Positions 29,707 to 38,187 of a stretch of 64,000 nucleotides of DNA are shown piece by piece (within the stretch, counting starts at the first letter, position 1; each line of letters opens with the position of its first letter). Source of the stretch: Agromyces sp. Marseille-P2726 (GTDB lineage Bacteria > Actinomycetota > Actinomycetes > Actinomycetales > Microbacteriaceae); contig NZ_CADDWM010000010.1 of the NCBI RefSeq assembly GCF_902809835.1, forward strand, positions 62,001 through 126,000, given 5' to 3'. Position numbers and translations under genes: made by a program. The notes beneath the pieces were generated by a model. That model was not told where the DNA came from and did not search any database. It saw only the letters and a program-made list of their open reading frames with translations.

Positions 29707-30194
29707 GCGGCGAAGCCGATGCGCTCGTGGCCGAGGAGCCAGAGCTTGGTCGGGATGCCGTTGCCACCGGAGTAGCCGGTGATGCGCCCATCTGCGGCGA
29801 GCACCCGGTGGCAGCCGACGATGATCGGCACCGGGTTGGCGCCGACGGCCGCGCCGATGGCGCGCGCCGACCCCGGCCTGCCGACCGCGACCGCCAGCGC
29901 CCCGTACGAGGTGGCTTCGCCCCACCCGAGCCGGTCGAGTTGCGACCAGACGGCCTGCTGGAACGGCGTGCCGGCACGGCGCACCGGGATGTCGAAGGCG
30001 ACACGGGAACCCGCGAAGTACTCGAGCAACTGCTCACGGGCACGGTCGAGGACGGCGTTGCTGCGCTCTGGCTCGTCGTCGTGGGGAAGGGCCCCGTCGC
30101 GCTCGATGGAGAGGGACGTGACGGCGACGTCGTCGCCGACGAGCTCGATGCGCCCGATCGGGCTCTCGAGCCGGGTGAGGAACACGTTGGTCAT
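29703..30194 (-). CDS. ogt: Methylated-DNA-protein cysteine methyltransferase (variant active site)
   Basis: Takes the alkyl group from O6-methylguanine onto its own cysteine. 163 residues. The acceptor is Cys128, but the usual Pro-Cys-His-Arg is Gly-Cys-His-Arg here (GCHRVL). The rest of the DNA-binding domain is normal: TPFQQAVW, SYGALAVAVGRP, SARAIGAAVGANP, GYSGGNGIPTKLWLL. The start ATG is followed by a short N-terminal domain. Pairs with tag downstream. The Pro to Gly change may tune activity; loss of function is not shown. Confidence 0.9.
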   Translation of the reverse strand: MTNVFLTRLESPIGRIELVGDDVAVTSLSIERDGALPHDDEPERSNAVLDRAREQLLEYFAGSRVAFDIPVRRAGTPFQQAVWSQLDRLGWGEATSYGALAVAVGRPGSARAIGAAVGANPVPIIVGCHRVLAADGRITGYSGGNGIPTKLWLLGHERIGFAA

Positions 30195-30332
30195 GTCTCG
30201 AGCGTAGCCGCGGCATCCGACATCGACTCGCGGGATTCGGACATCGGAACGGGGTCGCCGGGGTCGTCGCCTGTGGAGGGGAAGTGCGAGCACCGCCGTC
30301 CGCGGCATCCGACCCTCCTCGGCCGTCGGGCA

Positions 30333-30338
30333 TAGGCT
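30333..30338 (+). promoter_or_regulatory. Aldo-keto reductase gene -10 box, leaderless architecture
   Basis: TAGGCT ends 6 bases before the GTG at 30345, so the message should start at the start codon itself. Confidence 0.5.
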
Positions 30339-30344
30339 CGAGGG

Positions 30345-31313
30345 GTGACGGAACTCGAGTACCGGTCCCTCGGCCGCTCCGGCCTGCGCGTGTCGGCCGT
30401 CGGCCTGGGCGGCAACAACTTCGGCCGAGCCGGCACGGCCACCGAGACGCAGGAGGGCACGAATGCGGTGGTCGCAGCGGCCCTCGAGTCCGGCGTGACG
30501 CTCCTCGACACGGCCGACACCTACGGCAGGGAGTACGGACTGAGCGAGACGCTCCTCGGCAACGCGCTGCAGGGCCACCGCGATGAGGTCGTGATCGCCA
30601 CGAAATTCGGCCACGAGCAGATGCATTCGCCGATTCCCGCATGGGGGGCGCGCGGTTCCCGACGATACGTGCGTCTCGCGGTCGAGGGCTCGTTGCGCCG
30701 GCTCCGGACCGATTGGATCGACCTCTACCAGCTGCACACGCCCGACCCGGTGACGCCGATCGAGGAGACCCTCGCCGCGCTCGACGACCTCGTGCGCGAG
30801 GGCAAGGTGCGGTACATCGGTCACTCGAACCTGGCCGGGTGGCAGATCGCCGAGGCGGAGTTCGTCGCGCGCGAGCTCGGCGCGAACCGCTTCATCTCGG
30901 CGCAGAACGAGTACAACCTGCTCGCCCGGGCCGCGGAGTCGGAGGTGCTGCCTGCAGTCCGGCGGTTCGGGCTGGGATTCCTTCCGTTCTTCCCGTTGCA
31001 GAATGGCCTGCTCACTGGGAAGTTCCGGCGAGACGATACGCCGCCCGACACCCGCATCATGCGGCAGCGTCGGCACATCGTCGACGACGCACCGTGGGAC
31101 GTGCTCGACCGCTACCGGTCGTTCGCGGAGGACCGCGGCATCACCATGCTCGAGGCCACGTTCGGGTGGATGCTCGCCCAGCCCGCGCTTGCGAGTGTGA
31201 TCGCCGGAGCGACGCGACCCGAGCAGGTCTCACAGAATGCCGCGGCGGGCGGCCGATGGAAGCCGACGCCCGCCGAGCTCGCCGAGGTCTCGGAGCTGTT
31301 CGCGCTCGGTTGA
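30345..31313 (+). CDS. Aldo/keto reductase
   Basis: 322 residues, NADPH-dependent TIM-barrel oxidoreductase. The catalytic tetrad is seen: Asp and Tyr in DTADTYG (about residues 51-57), Lys in ATKFG, His in LYQLHTPD. The cofactor end has VIAGATRPEQV. It resembles the YajO/general stress AKR group; substrate unknown. GTG start chosen by the -10 box 6 bases upstream. Divergent from ogt. Confidence 0.92.
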   Translation: MTELEYRSLGRSGLRVSAVGLGGNNFGRAGTATETQEGTNAVVAAALESGVTLLDTADTYGREYGLSETLLGNALQGHRDEVVIATKFGHEQMHSPIPAWGARGSRRYVRLAVEGSLRRLRTDWIDLYQLHTPDPVTPIEETLAALDDLVREGKVRYIGHSNLAGWQIAEAEFVARELGANRFISAQNEYNLLARAAESEVLPAVRRFGLGFLPFFPLQNGLLTGKFRRDDTPPDTRIMRQRRHIVDDAPWDVLDRYRSFAEDRGITMLEATFGWMLAQPALASVIAGATRPEQVSQNAAAGGRWKPTPAELAEVSELFALG

Positions 31314-31405
31314 CTCGTCCTCCACAGGCGTGGCGCCGCGCGCGGGTCACACCCGGGTTCACCGCTTCGGCGAGGGGGCGGATGCCGCGGCGGCACGCTG
31401 TCGGC

Positions 31406-32581
31406 ATGACCACCATCATCCGAGCCGGCGCACCGCACGATCTCCTCGCGCTCGTCCCCGCACTCGCGGGCTTCCTCCCCGAGCGCTCCGTTGTCTGCGT
31501 GGCGTTCCGGGGAAACCGCTCAGCGGGCGTCCTCCGGCACGACCTTCCACGACACGCCCGCGACCGCGCCGCGGTCGTCGACGCCATCATCGGCACGATG
31601 TGTCGGATGCCGGGTGTCGATGCCATCGTGCCGATCGTGTACACCGACGCCACCTTCGCCGGCGCAGCGGGCATTCCCGAACGCACGCTGCTCTCCCTCG
31701 TCGTGCGACGCGCCGAGCAGGCGGGATTCCACGTGCGCGATGCGCTGTGCCGGGCGGCCGACGCGTGGGGCTCGCTGCTCGACCGCGACGGTCCGGCGAC
31801 GGGCCATCCGCTCGAGCTGATCGATCAGAGTCCGGCGGCACGGCAGGCGCCTGATTCCGGCGCAGCCCTCGGCACCGCGTCGTCCCTCGCGGAGCTTCCC
31901 GAACCTGATGCCGCGACGGCCGGGGCGATCGCATCGGAGCTTGCCGCGCTCGCCGACGAGCGGACGCTCGAGGCCCGACTCGTCCGACTCGGTGCCAACG
32001 CGGATCCGGTCGAGCTCGTGGAGTCGCTCGTCGCACCTGGTGCCTCGAAGCAGCCCCCTCTCCGACTGGCTTGGTTCCTCCATCTCGCGGGGCGCCCGCC
32101 GATCCGTGACGCGATGTTGCTGCAGTTCGCGTTCGGGCCCGCGATCGGCGAGGCGGCTCACCTCGACGCGGAGCAGACGGCCGCCCGGGCCGAGGAGGAG
32201 GGTCTCACGGTGGACGAGTTGGTATGCCGCGATGAGGAGCACGGCGTGCTCGACGAGGCGACCGACCTGCTCGGTCGCCTCATGCTCGGCCAGTCGCCGC
32301 TCCGGCCCGATGTCCGACGCGTCGAGCGGGCCCTCACCGTCGTGCGCACGGCGATCGCCGCCGCGCCGACCGAGTCTCGCTGCGGCGCGCTCTGCATCGC
32401 GGCCTGGCTCGCCTGGTCGATCGGCCGTGGCTCGGGCGCGAGCGCACTGCTCGACCAGGCGCTCGCCATCGACCCCGGGCACACGATGGCCGCACTGCTG
32501 ACCGAGTTCATCGGCAGCGGGGCGCTGCCGGAATGGGCATTCGCCGAGTCGGGGGCGACGGGGCCGGTCAGTGCCCGGTGA
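31406..32581 (+). CDS. DUF4192 family protein
   Basis: 391 residues. The N-terminus TIIRAGAPHDLLALVPALAGF with the following SVVCVAFRG strand is the DUF4192 signature, found only in Actinobacteria. The C-terminal part is helical and Ala-rich with a TPR-like SGASALLDQALAIDPGH segment. No known function. The ATG lies 92 bases after the AKR stop. It overlaps the convergent oxidoreductase gene by 14 bases. Confidence 0.8.
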   Translation: MTTIIRAGAPHDLLALVPALAGFLPERSVVCVAFRGNRSAGVLRHDLPRHARDRAAVVDAIIGTMCRMPGVDAIVPIVYTDATFAGAAGIPERTLLSLVVRRAEQAGFHVRDALCRAADAWGSLLDRDGPATGHPLELIDQSPAARQAPDSGAALGTASSLAELPEPDAATAGAIASELAALADERTLEARLVRLGANADPVELVESLVAPGASKQPPLRLAWFLHLAGRPPIRDAMLLQFAFGPAIGEAAHLDAEQTAARAEEEGLTVDELVCRDEEHGVLDEATDLLGRLMLGQSPLRPDVRRVERALTVVRTAIAAAPTESRCGALCIAAWLAWSIGRGSGASALLDQALAIDPGHTMAALLTEFIGSGALPEWAFAESGATGPVSAR

Positions 32582-34019
32582 ACGGGGCGATCACGCGGGC
32601 GGTGAGCGACGGTCGCGCCGTGATCCGCTCCTCCACGTCGGCGAGGGCCATCCCCAGGAGGCCGAGATTGGTACCCGCGAACCGCAGCGGCTCGGGTTCC
32701 CACAGGGGAGAGCGGTGATTCGTCCACGGCAGCCGCACCAGGTCGGTGTCGTGCCCCAGTACGAGGTCGGCCAGGGTGCGTCCGGCGAGGTTCGTCGTCG
32801 AGAGCCCGTCGCCGACGTACCCGCCGGCGAAGCCGACGCCCGTGCGGGGGTTGTAGCTCGCGCTGGCATGCCAGTCGCGCGCGATGCCCAGCGGTCCGCC
32901 CCATCGGTGCGTGACCTGGGCACCGCCCACCGCCGGGAACAGGTCGCGCAGGGCGGCGTGCAGGTGCTCGAAGACGCGCTCGTCGCGTTCGAACTCCGGT
33001 CCGATCGCGCTGCCCCAGTGGTAGCGCGCCCCGCGTCCGCCGAACGCGAACCGGTTGTCCGCGGTGCGCTGACCGTAGACGAGCAGGTGGCGATAGTCGC
33101 TGAAGGTCTGGCCGTGGCGGATGCCGATCTCGTCCCAGACCTCCTCGGGCAACGGCTCCGTGGCGATCATGAGCGAGTGGATCGGCGCGACGCGCCGCCG
33201 CGCACGAGGGAGCTGCGATCCGTACCCCTCGAGCGCGATGATCACGTGCCGAGCCGACACGACGCCTTCCCGGTGGCCATCGACCGCGCTGAACCGCACC
33301 TTGCCCGCCGACCAGTCGAGCACCTCCGTGCGTTCGAAGATCGAGACCCCCATCGTTTCGACCACCTCGGCGAGTCCACGCACGAGCTTCGCGGGGTGCA
33401 CCCTGGCGCACGCGGGGTCGAACGTGGCAGCGGGCGCCTCACCGTCGAGGCCGGTCGCACCGAATCGACCGCTGACGGTGCGCTGATCCCAGTACTCGAT
33501 GCGATCGACGCCGAAGCGCGCCGCCTCGGCGGCCTCGGCGCGGGCGGCCCCCCGCTGCACGTCGTTCCGCGCGAACACCACCGTGCCGCCCAACTCGTAG
33601 TCGCAGTCGATGCCCTCGGCTCGCGTGACGCGGCCGACCTCCTCGACGGTGTCGACCATCGCCTGCCGCATGGCGACCGCCGCCTCGAAGCCGGCGTCGC
33701 GTTCGAGTCGCCCCGCCGAACGAGGGAACAGCGCCGAGCACCATCCGCCGTTCCGCCCCGAGGCGCCGAACCCGGCGATCTCGCGCTCGATCACCGCGAT
33801 CCGAAGCGCCCGATCGGCCTTCGCGAGGGCGTACGCCGTCCACAATGCGGTCAACCCGCCGCCGACGAGGCAGACATCGAACCGCGCGTCGCTCGTGAGC
33901 GGCGCCCTGGGCTGGAGCCGATCTCGTCCGGCGACCACGAGGTCATCGAGCCAGAAGCTCGCGCGCCGGTACGAGGCCTGCGAACCGTCCGTCTGCGCAG
34001 GCCTCGCCACCTTCGCCAT
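32568..34019 (-). CDS. FAD-dependent amine oxidoreductase (PuuB/DAO family)
   Basis: 483 residues. N-terminal FAD fold VGGGLTALWTAYALAKAD at about residues 51-68, then the GRNGGWCSALFP segment typical of the PuuB-like group, and the C-terminal GYVGDGLSTTNLAGRTLADL flavin loop. In this family the enzyme oxidises amino groups of polyamine derivatives. Its start overlaps the aminotransferase stop by one base (TGATG), so both act in one pathway, likely putrescine or diamine breakdown under the Lrp regulator upstream. Confidence 0.85.
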   Translation of the reverse strand: MAKVARPAQTDGSQASYRRASFWLDDLVVAGRDRLQPRAPLTSDARFDVCLVGGGLTALWTAYALAKADRALRIAVIEREIAGFGASGRNGGWCSALFPRSAGRLERDAGFEAAVAMRQAMVDTVEEVGRVTRAEGIDCDYELGGTVVFARNDVQRGAARAEAAEAARFGVDRIEYWDQRTVSGRFGATGLDGEAPAATFDPACARVHPAKLVRGLAEVVETMGVSIFERTEVLDWSAGKVRFSAVDGHREGVVSARHVIIALEGYGSQLPRARRRVAPIHSLMIATEPLPEEVWDEIGIRHGQTFSDYRHLLVYGQRTADNRFAFGGRGARYHWGSAIGPEFERDERVFEHLHAALRDLFPAVGGAQVTHRWGGPLGIARDWHASASYNPRTGVGFAGGYVGDGLSTTNLAGRTLADLVLGHDTDLVRLPWTNHRSPLWEPEPLRFAGTNLGLLGMALADVEERITARPSLTARVIAPFTGH

Positions 34020-35491
34020 CAGACTCGCGCCGGCACGAGGAGGTGTTCTCCGCCGTGCTCGTGACCCCGGAAGTCGGCGGCACGGTTCGTGGCCTCGGTC
34101 AGCACGCCTCGCAGGATCTGCTCGATCTCCTGGAACTCGGGCACGCCGATCGTGAGCGGGGGTGCCAGCTGGATGACGGGGTCGCCGCGGTCGTCGGCAC
34201 GGCAGTACAGGCCCGCGTCGTACAGCGCCTTCGAGAGGAAGCCGCGCAGCAGGTGCTCGGACTCCTCGTCGTTGAACGTCTCGCGGGTCGCCCGGTCCTT
34301 CACGAGTTCGATGCCGAAGAAGTACCCGTCGCCGCGCACGTCGCCGACGACCGGGATGTCGAGCAGCTTCTCGAGCTCCGCACGGAACAACGGCGAGTTC
34401 TCGCGCACACGCTCGTTGAGGCCCTCCTCCTCGAAGATGTCGAGGTTCGCCAGCGCCACGGCGGCCGACACGGGGTGCCCGCCGAACGTGTAGCCGTGGT
34501 AGAACGACGTCGTGCCGGTCTTGAAGGGCTCGTAGATCCGGTCGGAGATGATGGTGGCGCCGATCGGGGAGTAGCCCGAGGTCATGCCCTTGGCGCAGGT
34601 GATCATGTCGGGAACGTAGCCGTATGCATCGCACGCGAACATGTGCCCGATGCGACCGAAGGCGCAGATCACCTCGTCGGAGACGAGCAGCACGTCGTAC
34701 TCGTCGCAGATCTCGCGCACGCGCTGGAAGTAGCCGGGCGGCGGCGGGAAGCATCCGCCCGAGTTCTGCACCGGCTCGAGGAAGACCGCGGCGACGGTCT
34801 CGGGGCCCTCGAAGAGGATCATCTCCTCGATGCGGTTCGCCGCCCAGACGCCGAAGGCCTCGAGGTCGTCGGCGGGAGCGCCGACGTCGGCCGCCCGGTA
34901 GAAGTTCGTGTTCGGCACGCGGAACCCGCCCGGCGTGACCGGCTCGAACATCTCCTTCATCGCCGGGATACCGGTGATGGCGAGGGCACCCTGGGGGGTG
35001 CCGTGGTAGGCCACGGCTCGCGAGATCACCTTGTGCTTCGTCGGCCGGCCCATCAGCTTCCAGTAGTACTTGGCGAGCTTGAACGCCGTCTCGACGGCCT
35101 CGCCGCCGCCTGTGGAGAAGAAGACGCGGTTGAGGTCACCCGGGGCGTAGCCGGCCAGGCGGTCGGCGAGTTCGATGGCCGCCGGGTGGGCGTACGACCA
35201 GATCGGGAAGAAGGCGAGCTCCTCGGCCTGCTTCGCCGCCACCTCGGCGAGGCGGCGACGACCGTGACCCGCGTTGACGACGAAGAGTCCCGAGAGCCCG
35301 TCGAAGTACTGCCGACCGTCGACGTCGTAGATGTGGTGCCCCTCGCCGCGCGTGATGATCGGCACGCCCGACGTCTCCATCGTGGACTGCCGGGCGAAGT
35401 GCATCCAGAGGTGGTCCTTCGCCTTCTGCTGCAGGTCGTCGGGGTCGTACGCCACGGAGTTGCGGCTCGGCGGCATGTCGAGGGTCGTCAT
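34019..35491 (-). CDS. Class III aminotransferase, putrescine/diamine type
   Basis: 490 residues, PLP enzyme. PLP lysine in CAKGMTSGYSPIG, the preceding SDEVICAFGRIG strand, and the FSTGGGEAVE phosphate-binding region. Overall pattern (MHFARQ at the N-terminus, HLWMHF) fits the SpuC-like putrescine or polyamine:pyruvate transaminases. Operon: Lrp regulator, this enzyme, then the oxidoreductase. Polyamine uptake genes lie 18 kb downstream. Exact amine is inferred. Confidence 0.87.
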   Translation of the reverse strand: MTTLDMPPSRNSVAYDPDDLQQKAKDHLWMHFARQSTMETSGVPIITRGEGHHIYDVDGRQYFDGLSGLFVVNAGHGRRRLAEVAAKQAEELAFFPIWSYAHPAAIELADRLAGYAPGDLNRVFFSTGGGEAVETAFKLAKYYWKLMGRPTKHKVISRAVAYHGTPQGALAITGIPAMKEMFEPVTPGGFRVPNTNFYRAADVGAPADDLEAFGVWAANRIEEMILFEGPETVAAVFLEPVQNSGGCFPPPPGYFQRVREICDEYDVLLVSDEVICAFGRIGHMFACDAYGYVPDMITCAKGMTSGYSPIGATIISDRIYEPFKTGTTSFYHGYTFGGHPVSAAVALANLDIFEEEGLNERVRENSPLFRAELEKLLDIPVVGDVRGDGYFFGIELVKDRATRETFNDEESEHLLRGFLSKALYDAGLYCRADDRGDPVIQLAPPLTIGVPEFQEIEQILRGVLTEATNRAADFRGHEHGGEHLLVPARV

Positions 35492-35515
35492 CTTCTTCCT
35501 CCTTCGGAGTCCCGC

Positions 35516-35998
35516 TCAGCGGGTGCCCCAGTTGTAGTACTGCTTCTGAAGCTTCAGGTACACGAACGTCTCGGTGCTCTGCACGCCCTCGAGATTGCGG
35601 ATGCTCGAGTTCAGCAGGGTGATGAGCTCGTCGTCGTCCTCGCACACCACCTCGGCGAGCAGGTCGAAGCTCCCCGCCGTGAGCACGACGTAATCGATCT
35701 CTGGGATCTCGGCGAGGCGCTCGGCGAGCACGCGGGTGTCGCCGTCGGCACGGATTCCGATCATCGCCTGACGCGTGAAGCCGAGCTGCATCGGGTCGGT
35801 CACCGCGACGATCTGCATGACGCCGGCCTCGGTGAGTCGCTGGACGCGCTGCCGCACGGCCGCCTCCGACAGGCCGACCGCCTTGCCGATGTCGGCGTAC
35901 GACCGTCGGCCGTCGGCCTGCAGCTGCTCGATGATCGCCTTCGACACGTCGTCGAGGTTCACCGGGCGCGGCACACCGTTGCGGAGGGCATTCGTCAT
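35516..35998 (-). CDS. Lrp/AsnC family transcriptional regulator
   Basis: 160 residues: N-terminal winged HTH (about residues 20-62; KAIIEQLQADGRRSYADIG) and a C-terminal RAM/ACT-like sensing domain (about 75-150; SFDLLAEVVCEDDDEL). Likely controls the two catabolic genes directly downstream in answer to an amine or amino acid. ATG 35998 is supported by a promoter that places the transcript start at the codon. Confidence 0.92.
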   Translation of the reverse strand: MTNALRNGVPRPVNLDDVSKAIIEQLQADGRRSYADIGKAVGLSEAAVRQRVQRLTEAGVMQIVAVTDPMQLGFTRQAMIGIRADGDTRVLAERLAEIPEIDYVVLTAGSFDLLAEVVCEDDDELITLLNSSIRNLEGVQSTETFVYLKLQKQYYNWGTR

Positions 35999-36004
35999 TC
36001 GTCG

Positions 36005-36033
36005 ATTGTGACAGTGAAGGATGCCTCTGGCAA
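36005..36033 (-). promoter_or_regulatory. Lrp gene promoter with overlapping palindrome
   Basis: On the minus strand, TTGCCA (36033-36028), 17-base spacer, CACAAT (36010-36005), then 6 bases to the ATG, a leaderless layout. TGCC-TCT-GGCA (36022-36032) is an inverted repeat covering the -35 box and could be the Lrp self-control site. Confidence 0.5.
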
Positions 36034-36126
36034 GCGATTCCGTCGCCATGAGGCCGCGCGACAACTGATTTCGCTGCACCAGCGCCTGGTTCGCCCACAG
36101 GCGGCGCGAGTGCCAGACTGGTCGTC

Positions 36127-37209
36127 ATGGTCGCGGGATCCGTCACGAGCGCGGCGGTGACCGGTGCCCCCGCGTGGGACGTCGTCGTCGGCGAACGATT
36201 CATCGCGGCGATCGCCGCGCCGTCGCCCGATCGCTGCTCGAGTGCGCTCGCCGACGCGTCGACCGACGAACGCATCGGCATCGAACAGCTCGTCGGGCTC
36301 GTGCCCGTCGGAGGGGCCGACGCGGTCGAGTCGTTCGCGATCCTCTGGTGGCCGCGAACCGGCGGTGAGGTGACCGCGGTGGTCCGCGGAACCGCCGTCG
36401 GCGACCTGGGCTCGCCCGGTGGCGTGCGCCGATTCGATGCGCGCGGCATCCACCCGTGGCACCTCGCCGAGTTCGGGGGCGTGACCGCCCTGCGGATCAC
36501 CTCGGCGGAGTCGCCGCTCGACGGCCTCGGCGACGCGCCCGACCCGGGGCGCCAGTCGCGGGCGGGCCTGCGAGCATCGTCCGTCGAATGGGCGCCCGGC
36601 GCGAACGGCAGCGGCGGTGCGCGTCTCGAGCACGACATGGTGCGAGGCCACTCCGACTCCGATACCCAGCTCATGGTCACGCGGCATCCCGCCGATGCTG
36701 AAGGCCCGGTCGCCACGACGCCGATCTCGGTCATCCCCGAAGCGATGATCCTGCGCTCGGAAGTCACGGCCCTCAGGACCGACCCCAGCGCGAACCCCTC
36801 GCAACCGCAGGACGGCTCGCCCGACGCCGAGGCTGCGACGTCACTGCCGTACCCCCCGGGGTTCCGCATCGGCTCCGGCCCGGTGCGGCGAGTCACCGGA
36901 CCGGTGCTCGTCGGGCGACGGCCCCTGCCGCCACGCATCCCGGATCGGCCGGATTCACCAGTCGAGCTGGTCACCGTCGCGTCGCCCGGCGGCGTCGTCT
37001 CAGGCACCCACCTCGAGCTCCGGGTGCAGGGCGAGCGGCTCGTCGCCACCGATCTGCGCTCGACGAACGGCACGATCGGCCGCCCCTCCTCGGGGGTTCG
37101 GCGCATGCGGGCCGGCGAATCCATCGTCGTCGCACCGGGCACGAGCCTCGACCTCGGAGACGGTACGATCATCCAGATCGTCCACTCCCCTGAACGTCGC
37201 CCCGAGTGA
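36127..37209 (+). CDS. FHA-domain protein, first gene of the 17.6 kb block
   Basis: 360 residues. The N-terminal 130 residues are a compact domain of unknown type. A disordered linker (about 145-240) follows. The C-terminal FHA domain (about 250-355) has the phosphothreonine-binding residues in VSGTHLE and DLRSTNGT, preceded by VGRRP. It is expected to bind Thr-phosphorylated partners of the kinase at 38188. PP2C phosphatase follows after 25 bases, then the kinase. Possible -10 CAGACT (36114-36119) ends 7 bases before the ATG. No membrane segment. Confidence 0.82.
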   Translation: MVAGSVTSAAVTGAPAWDVVVGERFIAAIAAPSPDRCSSALADASTDERIGIEQLVGLVPVGGADAVESFAILWWPRTGGEVTAVVRGTAVGDLGSPGGVRRFDARGIHPWHLAEFGGVTALRITSAESPLDGLGDAPDPGRQSRAGLRASSVEWAPGANGSGGARLEHDMVRGHSDSDTQLMVTRHPADAEGPVATTPISVIPEAMILRSEVTALRTDPSANPSQPQDGSPDAEAATSLPYPPGFRIGSGPVRRVTGPVLVGRRPLPPRIPDRPDSPVELVTVASPGGVVSGTHLELRVQGERLVATDLRSTNGTIGRPSSGVRRMRAGESIVVAPGTSLDLGDGTIIQIVHSPERRPE

Positions 37210-37234
37210 CCCAGAGAGACAGCAGGCTCAACGC

Positions 37235-38062
37235 GTGACGCAGATCGGCAACGGCAATGCCAGGCATCGCGTGATCCTGCCCGACGAGACGGAGATCACC
37301 ATCTCCTGGGCCGCGATGACCGACACCGGTCTGCGACGAGAGGTGAACGAAGACAGCTTCGTCGCGCAGGCGCCGATCTTCGCCGTCGCCGACGGCATGG
37401 GCGGTCACGCCGCAGGCGACTTCGCGAGTGCGGCCGTCGTCACTCGCCTCGCCGAGTACGGCGGCAAGCCCATCATCGGCACGCCCGAGATCGATCACGC
37501 CCTGCGGCTCGCCGTCCAGGACATGGGGCGAGGAGCCGGCGTCACCGACGAGGGGAGCGGGACCACGGTCACCGGGGCGGCGCTCGGTGCCGTGTCCGAC
37601 GAGCCGGCCTGGATCGTCTTCAACATCGGCGACTCCCGCGTCTACCGCCTCGTGGGGGGTGTGCTCGAGCAGCTCACCGTCGACCACTCGATCGTGCAGG
37701 AGCTCGTCGATGCCGGGCAGATCACCCGCGAGGAGGCCGACACCCATCCCCACTCGAACGTGATCACGCGTGCCGTCGGATTCCACGAGGCGCCCATCCC
37801 CGACTACCGCGCGGTCGCCGTCGAGGAGGGGATGCGACTGCTCATCTGCTCCGACGGGCTGACGAAGGAGCTGACCTCCTACGGCATCCGCCATTTCCTC
37901 CTGGCCAATCAGCGCTCCGAGAAGGCTGCGCGCCAGCTCGTCGAAGCGGCGCTCGGCAACGGGGGGCGCGACAACATCACCGTCGTCGTCGTCGACGTGT
38001 TGAAGGTCGCCCGCCGGCACCCGCCGAGACACGGCCGCTCGGGGGCCGACGAGCTGAACTGA
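37235..38062 (+). CDS. PP2C-type protein serine/threonine phosphatase
   Basis: 275 residues. All metal-binding motifs are present: NEDSF, VADGMGGHAAGDFAS, FNIGDSRVY, ICSDGLT and GGRDNITVVVVD. It removes phosphate from Ser/Thr residues and most probably opposes the kinase 126 bases downstream. Unlike mycobacterial PstP it has no C-terminal membrane segment, so it is cytoplasmic. GTG start. Confidence 0.93.
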   Translation: MTQIGNGNARHRVILPDETEITISWAAMTDTGLRREVNEDSFVAQAPIFAVADGMGGHAAGDFASAAVVTRLAEYGGKPIIGTPEIDHALRLAVQDMGRGAGVTDEGSGTTVTGAALGAVSDEPAWIVFNIGDSRVYRLVGGVLEQLTVDHSIVQELVDAGQITREEADTHPHSNVITRAVGFHEAPIPDYRAVAVEEGMRLLICSDGLTKELTSYGIRHFLLANQRSEKAARQLVEAALGNGGRDNITVVVVDVLKVARRHPPRHGRSGADELN

Positions 38063-38124
38063 GGGATGCCGCGCCGCGAGTGATGCCTGTCCACCAGACG
38101 GCGATGCCGCATCCGCGCCCAATC

Positions 38125-38130
38125 TACAAT
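38125..38130 (+). promoter_or_regulatory. Promoter -10 box before the kinase
   Basis: TACAAT lies 57 bases before the GTG of the kinase and suggests that the genes from 38188 onward can be transcribed apart from the FHA-phosphatase pair. Confidence 0.45.
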
Positions 38131-38187
38131 GGGGGCACCGAGCCGCCGTGACACGGTCGGCTCGATGGACCGAGCGCTGGGAGGATC

